Assembly (NCBI GenBank): GCA_905235435.1
Contig: CAJOLD010000011.1
Span: forward strand, 1-48,876
Origin: an uncultured Lachnospiraceae bacterium
Lineage (GTDB): Bacteria; Bacillota; Clostridia; Lachnospirales; Lachnospiraceae
Direction of reading: 5' to 3'
Length of the DNA stretch: 48,876 nucleotides
Shown in pieces: positions 1 through 7,748 of this stretch. The translations under genes were made by a program, and so were the position numbers. Every line of letters starts with the position of its first letter. Position 1 is the first letter of the stretch. The notes under the pieces are model-generated. The model was not told the DNA's origin. It worked only from the letters and a program-made list of their open reading frames with translations, and did not search any database.

Positions 1-261
1 ATTGTTCACGAAGTCCAGAAGCTCCTGCCCCGTCCTGCTTCTGCCGTCTTTCCTATCAACGGCCCAGTTTCGCCAGCGAAGTTCCTCCGGTATGATGGAG
101 CGGAAGTCCGGGTCATAAATCTCCCATTCTGTTTCGCGGCTGTCATAGACCTTTAGGAACAGCATCCACCCCATCTGCTCAATGCGCTGAGCGTCGCCGT
201 TGATGCCCGCGTCCCCGCGCATGATGTTCTGAAGCGAACGGACAAAATTATTCAATGACAT
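1..261 (-). CDS. hsdM: Type I restriction-modification methyltransferase subunit HsdM, N-terminal fragment (runs off left edge)
   Basis: The open frame runs to the window edge, so only the first 87 codons are present. The translation begins MSLNNFVRSLQNIMRGD and continues with IEQMGWMLFLKVYDSRE and an IIPEELRWRNWA segment. This is the typical HsdM N-terminal helical domain that precedes the SAM-binding N6-adenine methylase domain, which is not in view. I chose the ATG at 261 because an AAGGGG ribosome-binding sequence lies 8 bases upstream; the in-frame ATG at 267 sits too close to it. The gene is last of four minus-strand genes (hsdR end, antitoxin-like, PIN, hsdM) and starts 12 bases after the PIN gene stop. 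It would methylate the DNA target together with an HsdS subunit that is not visible here. Confidence 0.85.
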   Translation of the reverse strand, partial: MSLNNFVRSLQNIMRGDAGINGDAQRIEQMGWMLFLKVYDSRETEWEIYDPDFRSIIPEELRWRNWAVDRKDGRSRTGQELLDFVNN

Positions 262-273
262 TGGCATATCCCC

Positions 274-678
274 TTACATAAGAAGATACTCGCCCGGAGA
301 TATAACGGGGATTGATGTATCTTCAAAATCCCTCTTATTTCCAGTGATGATGTAATTCATATGAGTACGTTTCGCTGTCATGAATTGGACACAATCCTCA
401 AAATCCTTCCATTTCGCATGAAACGCTAATAAAATATCTTCCTCTTTGACCGATAGAACGTGCGCCAGCTTCAAAATATCCCATAGAGCTTCATACGCCT
501 TATCAACGCTATGCACCGATTTGCGTATAATGTAAAACATATCCGTGACGGAAGAAGATGTTAGAAACGCTCTGTCTTCCCTTTCCTCGATCGCCGGGAA
601 CAATCGTTTGACGCCGCCCGTTATGTCTCTGTCGAGTATCAAGTCAAGAAAAACGTTGGAGTCAACTAAGAGGTCCAT
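274..678 (-). CDS. PIN-domain protein, VapC-like toxin candidate
   Basis: The product is about 134 residues. It opens with MDLLVDSNVFLDLILDRD, the first acidic strand and helix of a PIN nuclease fold. It ends with YIITGNKRDFEDT followed by VISPGEYLL, the usual last strand of the family; a DFEDC stretch supplies another conserved acidic position. PIN proteins of this kind are metal-dependent RNases, often toxins. A longer frame begins at 747, but the ATG at 678 starts directly at the domain, has a GGAAG sequence upstream, and overlaps the preceding small gene by 17 bases, as toxin genes usually overlap their antitoxin genes. It lies between hsdR and hsdM. The RNase activity and toxin role are inferred from family and arrangement. 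Confidence 0.75.
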   Translation of the reverse strand: MDLLVDSNVFLDLILDRDITGGVKRLFPAIEEREDRAFLTSSSVTDMFYIIRKSVHSVDKAYEALWDILKLAHVLSVKEEDILLAFHAKWKDFEDCVQFMTAKRTHMNYIITGNKRDFEDTSIPVISPGEYLLM

Positions 679-910
679 AACGTTCTTCCAGCCTTTCCAT
701 TCTGTAATCCTCAAGGGATTTACCTTCATCAGGAATAAGTCCGGCAAGCCGGCTCACAATCTGCTCCGCACTTTCTGTTCGTGGGCGATATTCCGTGGCG
801 GGCAGAGAATTGATAAACTGCGCATAGTTGTAAATCATGTCAAGCTGCTGTTCCGACAACGCTCTTAATATTTGAATAGTTTTATCCAGTTTTGACATCG
901 CGGTTTTCAT
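662..910 (-). CDS. Small antitoxin-like protein upstream of the PIN gene
   Basis: This encodes 82 residues. An N-terminal helical stretch (LRALSEQQLDMIYNYAQFI) is followed by a charged C-terminal tail (SLEDYRMERLEERYG). The shape, a small helical binding or dimerisation part plus a tail that could wrap the toxin, is typical of antitoxins paired with PIN toxins. I cannot name a specific family from sequence alone. An AAGGGGGG ribosome-binding sequence stands 8 bases before the ATG at 910. The gene starts 35 bases after the hsdR stop and overlaps the PIN gene by 17 bases, so the pair appears embedded in the restriction operon and translationally coupled. Confidence 0.65.
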   Translation of the reverse strand: MKTAMSKLDKTIQILRALSEQQLDMIYNYAQFINSLPATEYRPRTESAEQIVSRLAGLIPDEGKSLEDYRMERLEERYGPLS

Positions 911-945
911 TGTCCATTCCCCCCTTAACTTGTTATCTCCAGACC

Positions 946-1578
946 CTATGCCGCGCTGTAAAGGTATTCCGTCAGTTCCCGCACGGCTTGACGGTACTGG
1001 GCCGCGCCGCCAAAGAGCCGTATGATCTCGACAGAGGTCTTTTTCAGGCTGTTCGACACCGCGTCCAGAACTCGCGGGTTTTCAAGCTCGACAATCCCCA
1101 CGTCGCTATACTTCTCCATCAGCGCGGAAAGCACCTCCCGGCAGTCCGCCGAATACTTCTGGAGGCAGTTCTGCTTCTTCACATACTCCACGCGCTGCCG
1201 CCGCGTCAGTGGCTTCTGGTCGTAGGCCACATGAATGATGAGGTCGAAATCGTCCATGTTCTCAGCCTCCTGTCCAATCTCCTCCCTCAGCGCGTCGAGA
1301 AACACGCCCTGATTCTGTAGCTCCTCAAGAAGGACCTGTTTGCGTTCCGCCCCGTCCCAGTGGGTCAGGAAATCCCGCAGCGTCGCGTACTGCCCAAGAA
1401 GGTTCTTCCGGCTGTAGTCCCGGATGTCCTCCGTCGTGAGTTTCCCGGTCTGGGGGTCGATGTAGCGCACAACTTCGCCGATGACGGTTACGTCAACGCC
1501 GTTTACGTGATACTTTATTTCCTTCGGTTTATCGCCGCCGGGTTGAGGACGCTGTGGCTTATCATCTCCGCCTTTATC
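946..1578 (-). pseudogene. hsdR: Type I restriction endonuclease subunit HsdR, C-terminal fragment, 5' part missing
   Basis: About 210 codons of the 3' end are present, ending at the stop 946-948. The segment VKKQNCLQKYSADCREVL, with the preceding GVFLDALREEIGQEAENMDD and HVAYDQKPLTRRQR, matches the C-terminal domain of EcoEI-type HsdR subunits, which contacts the methylase core. The nuclease and helicase motor domains, several hundred residues, are absent. Upstream of about 1578 the minus frame stays open but is only the shadow of the glutamine synthetase gene on the other strand. The true hsdR sequence therefore stops at a junction. It may be a real deletion or insertion breakpoint, or an assembly join. 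The frame itself is intact. Confidence 0.8.
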
Positions 1579-2493
1579 GGAGAGCAGCTGGAGGATGTGG
1601 TGAACCAGCTCATCTCGACCGGGAACGCAACGAAGAGCAAACGCGGAGAGGTGCTCCAGACAGGCGTCAACTCCCTGCCTGACTTTATGAAGGACGCGAC
1701 GGACCGGAACCGCACGTCTCCCTTCGCCTTCACCGGAAACAAGTTCGAGTTCCGCATGGTGGGCTCGAGGGATACGATCGCGGGCGCGAACATCGTCCTC
1801 AACACGATCGTTGCCGATTCCTTCTGCGAGGCCTGCGACAGGCTCGAGAATGCCGCGGATTTCGATACGGCCGTCCATGAGCTGATCAAAGAGTTCCTGA
1901 CGGATCATAAGCGGATCATCTTTAACGGCAACGGGTACTCGAGGGAGTGGGTCGAAGAGGCGGCAAGGCGCGGCCTTCCGAACATTCCTTCCATGGTCGA
2001 GGCGATCCCGACGCTCACGTCCGAACCGTCGGTCGCCGTGTTTGAAAAGTTCGGCGTCTACACCCGCACGGAGCTTGAATCCAGGGTGGAGATCAAATAT
2101 GAGACCTACTGCAAGACGATCAATGTAGAAGCAAGGACCATGATCGACATGGCCGGCAAGCAGTTCGTGCCCAGCTTTATCAGCTACGCGAAAGCGCTCT
2201 CCGACGCTGTCTGCTCCGTAAAGGAGGCCGGGCAGGATCCGGAGGTCCAGGGCAGGCTGCTGCGCCAGACGCTCATCCTTCTGAGGGAGACGGACGAGGC
2301 GCTCGAGGTCCTCAGAAAAGTGACCGACGAGGCGGCCGCGCTGCCCGAGGGAGCGGACAAGGCCAGGTTCTACCGCGTATTTGTCGTGCCCGCCATGGAC
2401 AACCTGCGCAGCCCCGTCGATAAGATGGAGATGATCATGGACAAGGAACTGTGGCCGATGCCCTCCTACGGCGACCTGCTTTTCGGGGTCTGA
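1561..2493 (+). pseudogene. glnN: Type III glutamine synthetase (GlnN), C-terminal fragment, 5' part missing
   Basis: About 310 codons remain of an enzyme normally near 700 residues. Family signatures are clear: an IISAFIGEQLEDV segment, RTSPFAFTGNKFEFRMVGS, NIVLNTIVADSF, ARTMIDMAGKQFVPS and the C-terminal WPMPSYGDLLF. The enzyme makes glutamine from glutamate, ammonia and ATP as a large oligomer. The recognisable sequence begins abruptly at 1561, where an hsdR fragment on the opposite strand also ends. There is no plausible start codon or ribosome-binding site at the border, and the upstream in-frame codons are shadow sequence of hsdR. The fragment lacks the N-terminal half of the catalytic domain and cannot encode a working enzyme as shown. 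Confidence 0.85.
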
Positions 2494-2592
2494 GGCGCGC
2501 AGTCTGATATTTTGCCGAAAACCTTTCGGAAGTGATAGTGCAAATTATACAATTCGCATTGATTTTTTTCGGAAACCATATTACAATAATGC

Positions 2593-2598
2593 TATAAT
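2593..2598 (+). promoter_or_regulatory. Candidate -10 element upstream of the PucR-type regulator
   Basis: A TATAAT hexamer lies 30 bases before the start codon in an AT-rich stretch between glnN and the regulator. No good -35 box is found at 17 bases, so strength or activator dependence is uncertain. An AAGGAGG ribosome-binding sequence follows at about 2614. Confidence 0.45.
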
Positions 2599-2628
2599 TT
2601 CACTCTCGCTAAAAAGGAGGTTTTTGCG

Positions 2629-3717
2629 ATGATATCCAATCAGGTTCTTCAGTCGACGGCAGACGGCCTGAAAGCTATCAGCAGGGCGGATCTCTGCGTT
2701 CTCGACACGGAGGGGATCGTGCTCGCCTCTACTTTTGAGGGCGCGGAGGACTTCAGGGAGTCCGCGCTGAGCTTTGCGGAGTCTCCGGCAGACAGCCAGG
2801 TGATCTCCGGATACCAGTATTTTAAGGTCCTCGACGAGAACCAGCTCGAATATGTCCTGATCGTGGGAGGAAACGGCGACGATCTTTATATGGTCGGCAA
2901 AATGGCGGCCTTCCAGATCCAGAGCCTCCTGGTCGCGTACCGGGAGCGCTTTGACAAGGATAATTTCATCAAGAACCTTATTCTTGACAACCTCCTTCTT
3001 GTAGACATCTACAACAGGGCCAAGAAGCTCCATATCGATACGGAAGCAAGGCGCGTCGTGCTCATCCTGGAGGTGAACCACGAGAAAGAGAACAGCTCCC
3101 TCGAGCTGGTGCGCGGGCTTTTCAGCACCAAGAGCCACGATTTCATCACTGCCGTGGATGAAAAGAGCGTGATCATCGTCAAGGAGCTGGATGAAAAGGA
3201 AGGAACGGCCGAGATCGAAGCCGTTGCGGCCAGCATCCTCGGCGTACTGCCGGAGGAGCGCAGGGACGACGCGATCATCGCCTACGGTACGGTGGTCAGC
3301 GAGATCCGGGAGGTCTCCCGCTCTTACAAGGAAGCGCGCATGGCGCTGAACGTCGGCAAGATCTTCTTCGCGGAGCGCAAGATCATCGCCTACAGCTCTC
3401 TGGGAATCGGGCGCCTGATCTACCAGCTGCCCATCCCGCTCTGCAAGATGTTCATCAAGGAGGTCTTTGAAGGGAAGTCCCCGGAGGACTTCGATGAGGA
3501 GACACTGACGACGATCAACAAGTTCTTCGAGAACAGCCTGAACGTCTCGGAGACTTCACGTCAGCTCTATATACACAGAAATACGCTGGTATACAGACTG
3601 GATAAGCTGCAGAAGACCACCGGCCTCGACCTGCGGGTCTTCGAGGATGCGATCACCTTTAAGATCGCGCTCATGGTCGTTAAGTACATGCGGTACATGG
3701 AAGACCAGGATTATTGA
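2629..3717 (+). CDS. PucR/CdaR-family transcriptional regulator
   Basis: The 362-residue product has an N-terminal sensory part (about 1-130) beginning MISNQVLQSTADGLKAISRADLCVLD, which resembles the ligand-binding part of sugar-diacid regulators of the CdaR type. A central GGDEF-like or PucR linker region follows. The C-terminal helix-turn-helix is clear: NVSETSRQLYIHRNTLVYRL followed by DKLQKTTGLDL, the hallmark of the PucR family. Such proteins activate catabolic genes in response to small organic acids, purine breakdown products or nitrogen state. The ligand here is unknown. It sits directly downstream of the glutamine synthetase remnant, and a strong hairpin follows its stop. Start: ATG 8 bases after AAGGAGG. 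Confidence 0.85.
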   Translation: MISNQVLQSTADGLKAISRADLCVLDTEGIVLASTFEGAEDFRESALSFAESPADSQVISGYQYFKVLDENQLEYVLIVGGNGDDLYMVGKMAAFQIQSLLVAYRERFDKDNFIKNLILDNLLLVDIYNRAKKLHIDTEARRVVLILEVNHEKENSSLELVRGLFSTKSHDFITAVDEKSVIIVKELDEKEGTAEIEAVAASILGVLPEERRDDAIIAYGTVVSEIREVSRSYKEARMALNVGKIFFAERKIIAYSSLGIGRLIYQLPIPLCKMFIKEVFEGKSPEDFDEETLTTINKFFENSLNVSETSRQLYIHRNTLVYRLDKLQKTTGLDLRVFEDAITFKIALMVVKYMRYMEDQDY

Positions 3718-3754
3718 CAGACGGGGAACGTCTGAAACAGGAGTATGCAGATCC

Positions 3755-3791
3755 CAGATTGACCGCCGGGGCCATCCCGGTGGTCAATCTG
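3755..3791 (+). terminator. Long hairpin between the PucR regulator and the S41 protease gene
   Basis: Arms 3755-3770 and 3776-3791 form a 16-base-pair stem with a single G-U pair and the loop GCCAT. No run of U follows, so it is not a textbook intrinsic terminator. It may end transcription with help, protect an RNA end, or block read-through. Its position 38 bases after the regulator stop suggests the region is untranslated and supports the later protease start at 3834. Confidence 0.5.
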
Positions 3792-3833
3792 TATATTGGA
3801 AGGACTCCGGGGAGACCCGGCAGCAGCAGGCAC

Positions 3834-5123
3834 ATGAAAGATTTTGATGAGCAGACTTTAGACGAAGAAACCGAAGACGGGGAAGCGGAAGATAAGCAGG
3901 GACGCAGACGGGGCAGCGGCTTTATCAGGGGCATGCTGTTCGGAGCCCTGGTCGTCACGACCGGGTTCCTCATCTCTGTCCTGATCATAGACGGGACCCT
4001 CGGGCGGCAGGACGTGACCGGCGTTCTTACGGGCGGCCGCGTGCGCAGCAAGCTCCGCGCGATCGGAAATATCATCGACGACGTGTACCTCTATGACACG
4101 GACGCGGACAAGATAGAGACCTATATGTTCAAGGGCCTGATGGCGGGTCTGGATGATAAGTACGCCGCCTATTATTCTCCGGAGGAGATGCAGGATCTGA
4201 TGGAGAGCACCGAAGGCGCCTATGTGGGAATCGGCGTGATCCTGACGCCGGACGTGGTCGGCGAAGGCGCGGAAGGGGAATCGGAAGAGGAGCCGGAAGC
4301 TGCTGCGGGGGCCCTGCCGGACGTAAAGATCAGTTTCGTCTATGAGGGAAGTCCTGCCGAGGAGGCGGGGCTTTTGGCGGGCGACATTATCCTGCGCGTA
4401 AACGGCGAGGATGTGCGCGGCAAGAGCATCGATGAGGTCAGCAGCCTGATCCGGGAGACCGCGGAGGGCCTGACGCTCGGGGTGCTGCGCGGACAGGAGG
4501 AGCTGGAGTTTGCGCCAGAGGTCTCCACCGTGGAGATCCCGACGGTCGAGAGCAGGATGCTGGATGAGAAGACGGGCTATGTGAAGATCACGGAGTTTGA
4601 CAGCATCACCGTGCAGCAGTTTCGCGACGCCCTGGACGGGCTCCTTGCGGACGGAGCGGAGGCGCTGGTGATCGACCTTCGGGACAATCCGGGCGGGAAC
4701 CTCGACGCGGTCTGCAGCATCGCGGACAGACTGCTCCCAGAATGTCTGATCGTATACACCGAGGACCGCGCCGGGGAGCGGGAGGAGTTTTTCTCCGATG
4801 ATAAGGAGAGCCTGGACATCCCGATCGCCGTGCTGGTCAACGAGGACAGCGCGTCGGCGGCGGAGATCCTGGCAGGCGCGCTGGGAGACAATAAGGCGGC
4901 CGTGATCGTCGGGAAGACCACCTTTGGCAAGGGGGTCGTACAGCGGACCTATTCCCTGGGGGACGGCTCGGGGCTGAAGCTGACCGCCGAAAACTATTTT
5001 ACGCCGAGCGGGACGAGCATCGACGGGACCGGCATCACGCCGGACGTTGACGGTTCGGACGATCCGGAGACGAAGGACGTGGACGAACAGCTGGAGGCCG
5101 CGCTGGCGGCGCTTGCGGGATAG
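3834..5123 (+). CDS. S41-family C-terminal processing peptidase (CtpA/Prc type)
   Basis: About 429 residues with this start. An acidic cytoplasmic N-terminus is followed by one membrane segment (GMLFGALVVTTGFLISVLI, about residues 33-51), so the catalytic part should face outside. Next comes a PDZ domain (about 125-235, with GSPAEEAGLLAGDIILRVNG). The tail-specific protease domain carries DLRDNPGG, NEDSASAAEI with the candidate catalytic serine, and GKTTFGKG with the catalytic lysine. These enzymes trim exported proteins or regulators; the target is unknown. The frame is also open from a TTG at 3714 that overlaps the upstream stop. That extension crosses a long hairpin and looks unlike a protease N-terminus, so I prefer ATG 3834, though its ribosome-binding site is weak. 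Confidence 0.85.
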   Translation: MKDFDEQTLDEETEDGEAEDKQGRRRGSGFIRGMLFGALVVTTGFLISVLIIDGTLGRQDVTGVLTGGRVRSKLRAIGNIIDDVYLYDTDADKIETYMFKGLMAGLDDKYAAYYSPEEMQDLMESTEGAYVGIGVILTPDVVGEGAEGESEEEPEAAAGALPDVKISFVYEGSPAEEAGLLAGDIILRVNGEDVRGKSIDEVSSLIRETAEGLTLGVLRGQEELEFAPEVSTVEIPTVESRMLDEKTGYVKITEFDSITVQQFRDALDGLLADGAEALVIDLRDNPGGNLDAVCSIADRLLPECLIVYTEDRAGEREEFFSDDKESLDIPIAVLVNEDSASAAEILAGALGDNKAAVIVGKTTFGKGVVQRTYSLGDGSGLKLTAENYFTPSGTSIDGTGITPDVDGSDDPETKDVDEQLEAALAALAG

Positions 5124-5149
5124 ACTAAGCAAAAGACCGGGAGAAGAGA

Positions 5150-5950
5150 ATGGAACAGAAGATCATTTTCAGACAGCTCCTCGATGAGATCCGGGAGACT
5201 GCGGAGGAAAAGGGGAATGTCCTTTCCGTTTCGGAGGTGGACGATTTCTTTGCCCACGCGGGGCTTACCCCGGAGCAGATGGAGCTGATCTACGCATATC
5301 TGGAAGAACAGAGGATCAAAGTGACCGGGAGGACGCCTTCCGGCGCCGGCGCGGGGACCGGAACGGGAGTGCCCGCCGGGGATGAGCCAGCGGCCCCCCG
5401 GCCGCAGGGGGAAGAGGCGGACGGGATCCCCGAGAGCCTCTCGATCTACCTCGATGAACTGGACGCGCTGGAGGATAGCGCGGAGGATGACGCGAAGGGA
5501 GAGCTGGCGCTCTTTGAGCGCGCCGCTGCCGGGGACACGGAGGCCGCCAAAGCGCTTTCGCAGCGCTATCTGTCTTCGGTCGTGGAGATGGCTGCCCAGT
5601 ATCCGGATTCCGAGGCGCGCCCGGAGGACCTGATCGGCGAGGGGAACCTCGCCCTGGTGAGCGCGCTGTCCAAACTGGAGCCGCAGGCGGATCTTGCCGC
5701 CTACAGGCGCGTCCTCCTCTCCGAGATCGGCAGTGCCCTTGAGGCGTGCGCCGGCGGCGAGAAGGACGCGGATGACAAGGGGAGAGGGCTGGTCACAAAG
5801 GTGGAGCGGCTGGCCGGGGCGGCCCGCAGCCTCGAGAAGGAGCTGGGCCATCCGGTGAGTGCCGAAGAGCTCTCGGCATATCTGGATATGCCTGTGGAGG
5901 AGATCAGGGACATCCTGCGCATAGCGGGAGATTCGCCTGACCTTCCGTAG
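5150..5950 (+). CDS. Degenerate sigma-70-like protein lacking regions 2.4 and 4
   Basis: The 266 residues resemble parts of a primary sigma factor. Residues 20-55 (LSVSEVDDFFAHAGLTPEQMELIYAYLEEQ) look like region 1.1. ESLSIYLDELDAL recalls region 1.2. EDLIGEGNLALVSALSKLE recalls the core-binding region 2.1-2.2 motif, usually LIQEGNLGL. ELGHPVSAEELSAYLDMPVEEI recalls region 3. The aromatic -10 recognition segment and the -35-binding region 4 are absent, and a glycine/alanine-rich linker occupies about 58-90. A role as modified sigma factor, anti-sigma-like competitor or RNA polymerase accessory protein is conjecture. It follows the protease by 26 bases and precedes the CNNM-like gene by 20, so the three may form an operon. 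Confidence 0.6.
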   Translation: MEQKIIFRQLLDEIRETAEEKGNVLSVSEVDDFFAHAGLTPEQMELIYAYLEEQRIKVTGRTPSGAGAGTGTGVPAGDEPAAPRPQGEEADGIPESLSIYLDELDALEDSAEDDAKGELALFERAAAGDTEAAKALSQRYLSSVVEMAAQYPDSEARPEDLIGEGNLALVSALSKLEPQADLAAYRRVLLSEIGSALEACAGGEKDADDKGRGLVTKVERLAGAARSLEKELGHPVSAEELSAYLDMPVEEIRDILRIAGDSPDLP

Positions 5951-5970
5951 GCGGAAAATGGCAGGATGAA

Positions 5971-7269
5971 ATGAATGGAAGTGATCTGATACAGCTTGCG
6001 GTGCTGGCGGCGCTGCTGGCGGCCTCCGGGTACTTTTCCTCCGCGGAAACGGCCCTGACCACGGTAAACCGGGTCCGCATCCGCAATCTGGCCGACGACG
6101 GCGACAGGAGGGCAGCGGTGCTGCTGCGCGTCCTGGAGGATCCGGGGAGGATGCTCAGCGCCATTCTGGTCGGCAACAACATCGTGAATATATCGGCGTC
6201 CGCGCTGTCCACCTCCATGGCGATCCGGCTCTTCGGGAGCAGGGCCGTGGGGCTTTCGACCGGCGTGCTGACGCTGCTGATCCTTGTTTTCGGGGAGATC
6301 ACCCCGAAGACGGCCGCCTCCGTCAGCGCGGAGAAGATCGCGCTTGCCGACGCGCGGACCATCTGGATCCTGATGAACGTGTTTCGGCCGGTGATCTTTA
6401 TCACAGAGGGACTGGCCCGGCTCGTGCTCCGGATCTTCGGGATCCGGACGGATGAGGGCGCGGCGCCCATGACGGAGCAGGAGCTTCGCACGATCGTCAG
6501 CGACAGCCGCAGCGACGGGGTCATCGAGCAGGAAGAGCAGAAGATGATCTACAATGTGTTCGACTTCGGCGACTCTACGGCAAAGGATATCATGGTCCCC
6601 CGGGCGGAGATGGTCTGCCTGGAGGAGACCGCGGGCGCGGGGGAGATGATGGACCTTTTCCGCAGCGAAAAATATACGCGGATCCCGGTCTACCGGGAGG
6701 ACAAGAGCAATATCGTGGGCATCGTCCACATGAAGGACTTCTTCCTCCGGGACGACAGGGATGGCCTGTGCGCCTGCGATATCATGTATGAGCCGTATTT
6801 CACCTATGAAAATAAGAAGACCTCCGAGCTGATGGTGGAGATGCGGGAGAAATCCGTGCCCCTCTCCATCGTGCTTGACGATTACAGCCTGGCCGTCGGC
6901 ATGGTGACGCTGGAGGACCTGCTGGAGGAGCTGGTCGGGGAGATCCGGGACGAGTACGACCAGGATGAGGAGGACCTGATCCGCGGCTGCGGGCCGGGCG
7001 AATACCTGATCACGGGCTCCGTGAAGCTGGACGATATCAACGACGCGCTGGAGCTTTCCCTCGCGTCGGAGGACTACGATTCGATCGGCGGCTGCCTGAT
7101 CGGCCTGCTCGACCGCCTGCCCTCCCAGGGAGAGTCGGTGGAAACGCCGGAGGGCGTGCGCCTGACCGCGGAAAAGGTCTCGAAGACCCGGGTCGTCACC
7201 GTGCGGCTGAAGGTCCCCGAGGAGACGAAACAGGAAGAAAAAACGGAAGAAAATACGGACAGCAACTAA
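5971..7269 (+). CDS. CNNM/CorC-family membrane protein with CBS pair (hemolysin-like)
   Basis: 432 residues with the standard order of the family. An N-terminal DUF21 membrane domain (about 1-180) contains FSSAETALTTVNRVRIRNLA and a GEITPKTAA motif. A CBS pair follows (about 195-330) with FDFGDSTAKDIMVPRAEMV and MVTLEDLLEELVGEIRDEYD. The C-terminal transporter-associated domain is at about 340-410 (SVKLDDINDALEL, IGGCLIGLLDRLP). Members mediate or regulate magnesium and cobalt transport; older annotations call them hemolysins. The charged C-terminal tail is low complexity. The start ATG follows a weak GGCAGGA sequence. A strong promoter for rpmE begins three bases after its stop. Confidence 0.9.
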   Translation: MNGSDLIQLAVLAALLAASGYFSSAETALTTVNRVRIRNLADDGDRRAAVLLRVLEDPGRMLSAILVGNNIVNISASALSTSMAIRLFGSRAVGLSTGVLTLLILVFGEITPKTAASVSAEKIALADARTIWILMNVFRPVIFITEGLARLVLRIFGIRTDEGAAPMTEQELRTIVSDSRSDGVIEQEEQKMIYNVFDFGDSTAKDIMVPRAEMVCLEETAGAGEMMDLFRSEKYTRIPVYREDKSNIVGIVHMKDFFLRDDRDGLCACDIMYEPYFTYENKKTSELMVEMREKSVPLSIVLDDYSLAVGMVTLEDLLEELVGEIRDEYDQDEEDLIRGCGPGEYLITGSVKLDDINDALELSLASEDYDSIGGCLIGLLDRLPSQGESVETPEGVRLTAEKVSKTRVVTVRLKVPEETKQEEKTEENTDSN

Positions 7270-7272
7270 CGG

Positions 7273-7301
7273 TTGCATTTTCGGTCTGCCCATGCTATAA
7301 T
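7273..7301 (+). promoter_or_regulatory. Promoter for rpmE
   Basis: TTGCAT at 7273-7278 and TATAAT at 7296-7301 are separated by exactly 17 bases. Transcription would start near 7308, leaving an untranslated leader of about 170 bases before rpmE. Confidence 0.8.
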
Positions 7302-7307
7302 CATTTT

Positions 7308-7481
7308 CGCATTTGTGCAGACATCTTCGGCCCATGGCCGGGAGGCTGCGCTCAACTGCAGGGACTTGCAGGGATAGCCCGGGAATGCTTCGCCGCGGAA
7401 ATGAGATCGCGGGATCGACCGGGAACAGACGGCCGGAGGGGTCGTAAGCAGTTCACGATCATACAGGAGAGGTGAGAAAAA
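7308..7481 (+). promoter_or_regulatory. Untranslated leader of rpmE, candidate ribosomal-protein leader
   Basis: The leader is about 174 bases, long for a 68-codon gene, and GC-rich with several small self-complementary pieces, for example CGGCC-CAT-GGCCG near 7329. Leaders that let L31 repress its own synthesis are known in several bacterial groups, including Firmicutes. I cannot confirm this one matches a known class. Confidence 0.4.
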
Positions 7482-7688
7482 ATGAAGGAAGGAATCCATC
7501 CGAACTATTATCAGGCGACAGTTACCTGCAACTGCGGCAACACATTCGTTACCGGTTCTACCAAAGAAGACATCCACGTTGAGGTCTGCTCAAAGTGCCA
7601 TCCCTTCTATACGGGACAGCAGAAGACGGCGGCAGCCCGCGGACGTATCGATAAGTTCAACAGGAAATACGGCATCGGAGCTAAATAA
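7482..7688 (+). CDS. rpmE: 50S ribosomal protein L31 (zinc-binding form)
   Basis: 68 residues, full length for L31. The start [20 protein letters not shown] and the four cysteines C16, C18, C36 and C39 identify the zinc-containing C+ form. L31 bridges the large and small subunits. The ribosome-binding site GGAGAGGTGAG lies close to the ATG. It has its own promoter and leader upstream and a terminator downstream, so it is probably transcribed mainly alone. The position before DUF1385, prmC and prfA is the common Clostridia arrangement. Confidence 0.97.
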   Translation: MKEGIHPNYYQATVTCNCGNTFVTGSTKEDIHVEVCSKCHPFYTGQQKTAAARGRIDKFNRKYGIGAK

Positions 7689-7702
7689 TCGTGGAAATGA
7701 AG

Positions 7703-7730
7703 GGTTGAGGTTGAAAAATCTCAACCTTTT
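7703..7730 (+). terminator. Intrinsic terminator after rpmE
   Basis: GGTTGAG at 7703-7709 can pair with CTCAACC at 7720-7726, with an alternative register 7707-7714 / 7721-7728. TTTT follows immediately at 7727-7730. It lies 15 bases after the rpmE stop. Confidence 0.75.
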
Positions 7731-7748
7731 ATTGAATGAAGGGATAAT

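Noticed and set aside
1360..1560. Upstream part of the plus-strand frame leading into glnN
   Set aside because: It is the complement of conserved hsdR codons; it does not resemble glutamine synthetase.
1579..1908. Upstream part of the minus-strand frame leading into hsdR
   Set aside because: It is the complement of conserved glutamine synthetase codons and does not resemble HsdR.
3714..3833. N-terminal extension of the S41 protease from a TTG codon
   Set aside because: Crosses a 16-bp hairpin, no good ribosome-binding site, and not like the N-terminus of the family.
5701..7335. 544-codon minus-strand frame opposite the sigma-like and CNNM genes
   Set aside because: Compositionally a shadow of GC-rich plus-strand genes that have clear family motifs; no domain or ribosome-binding site.
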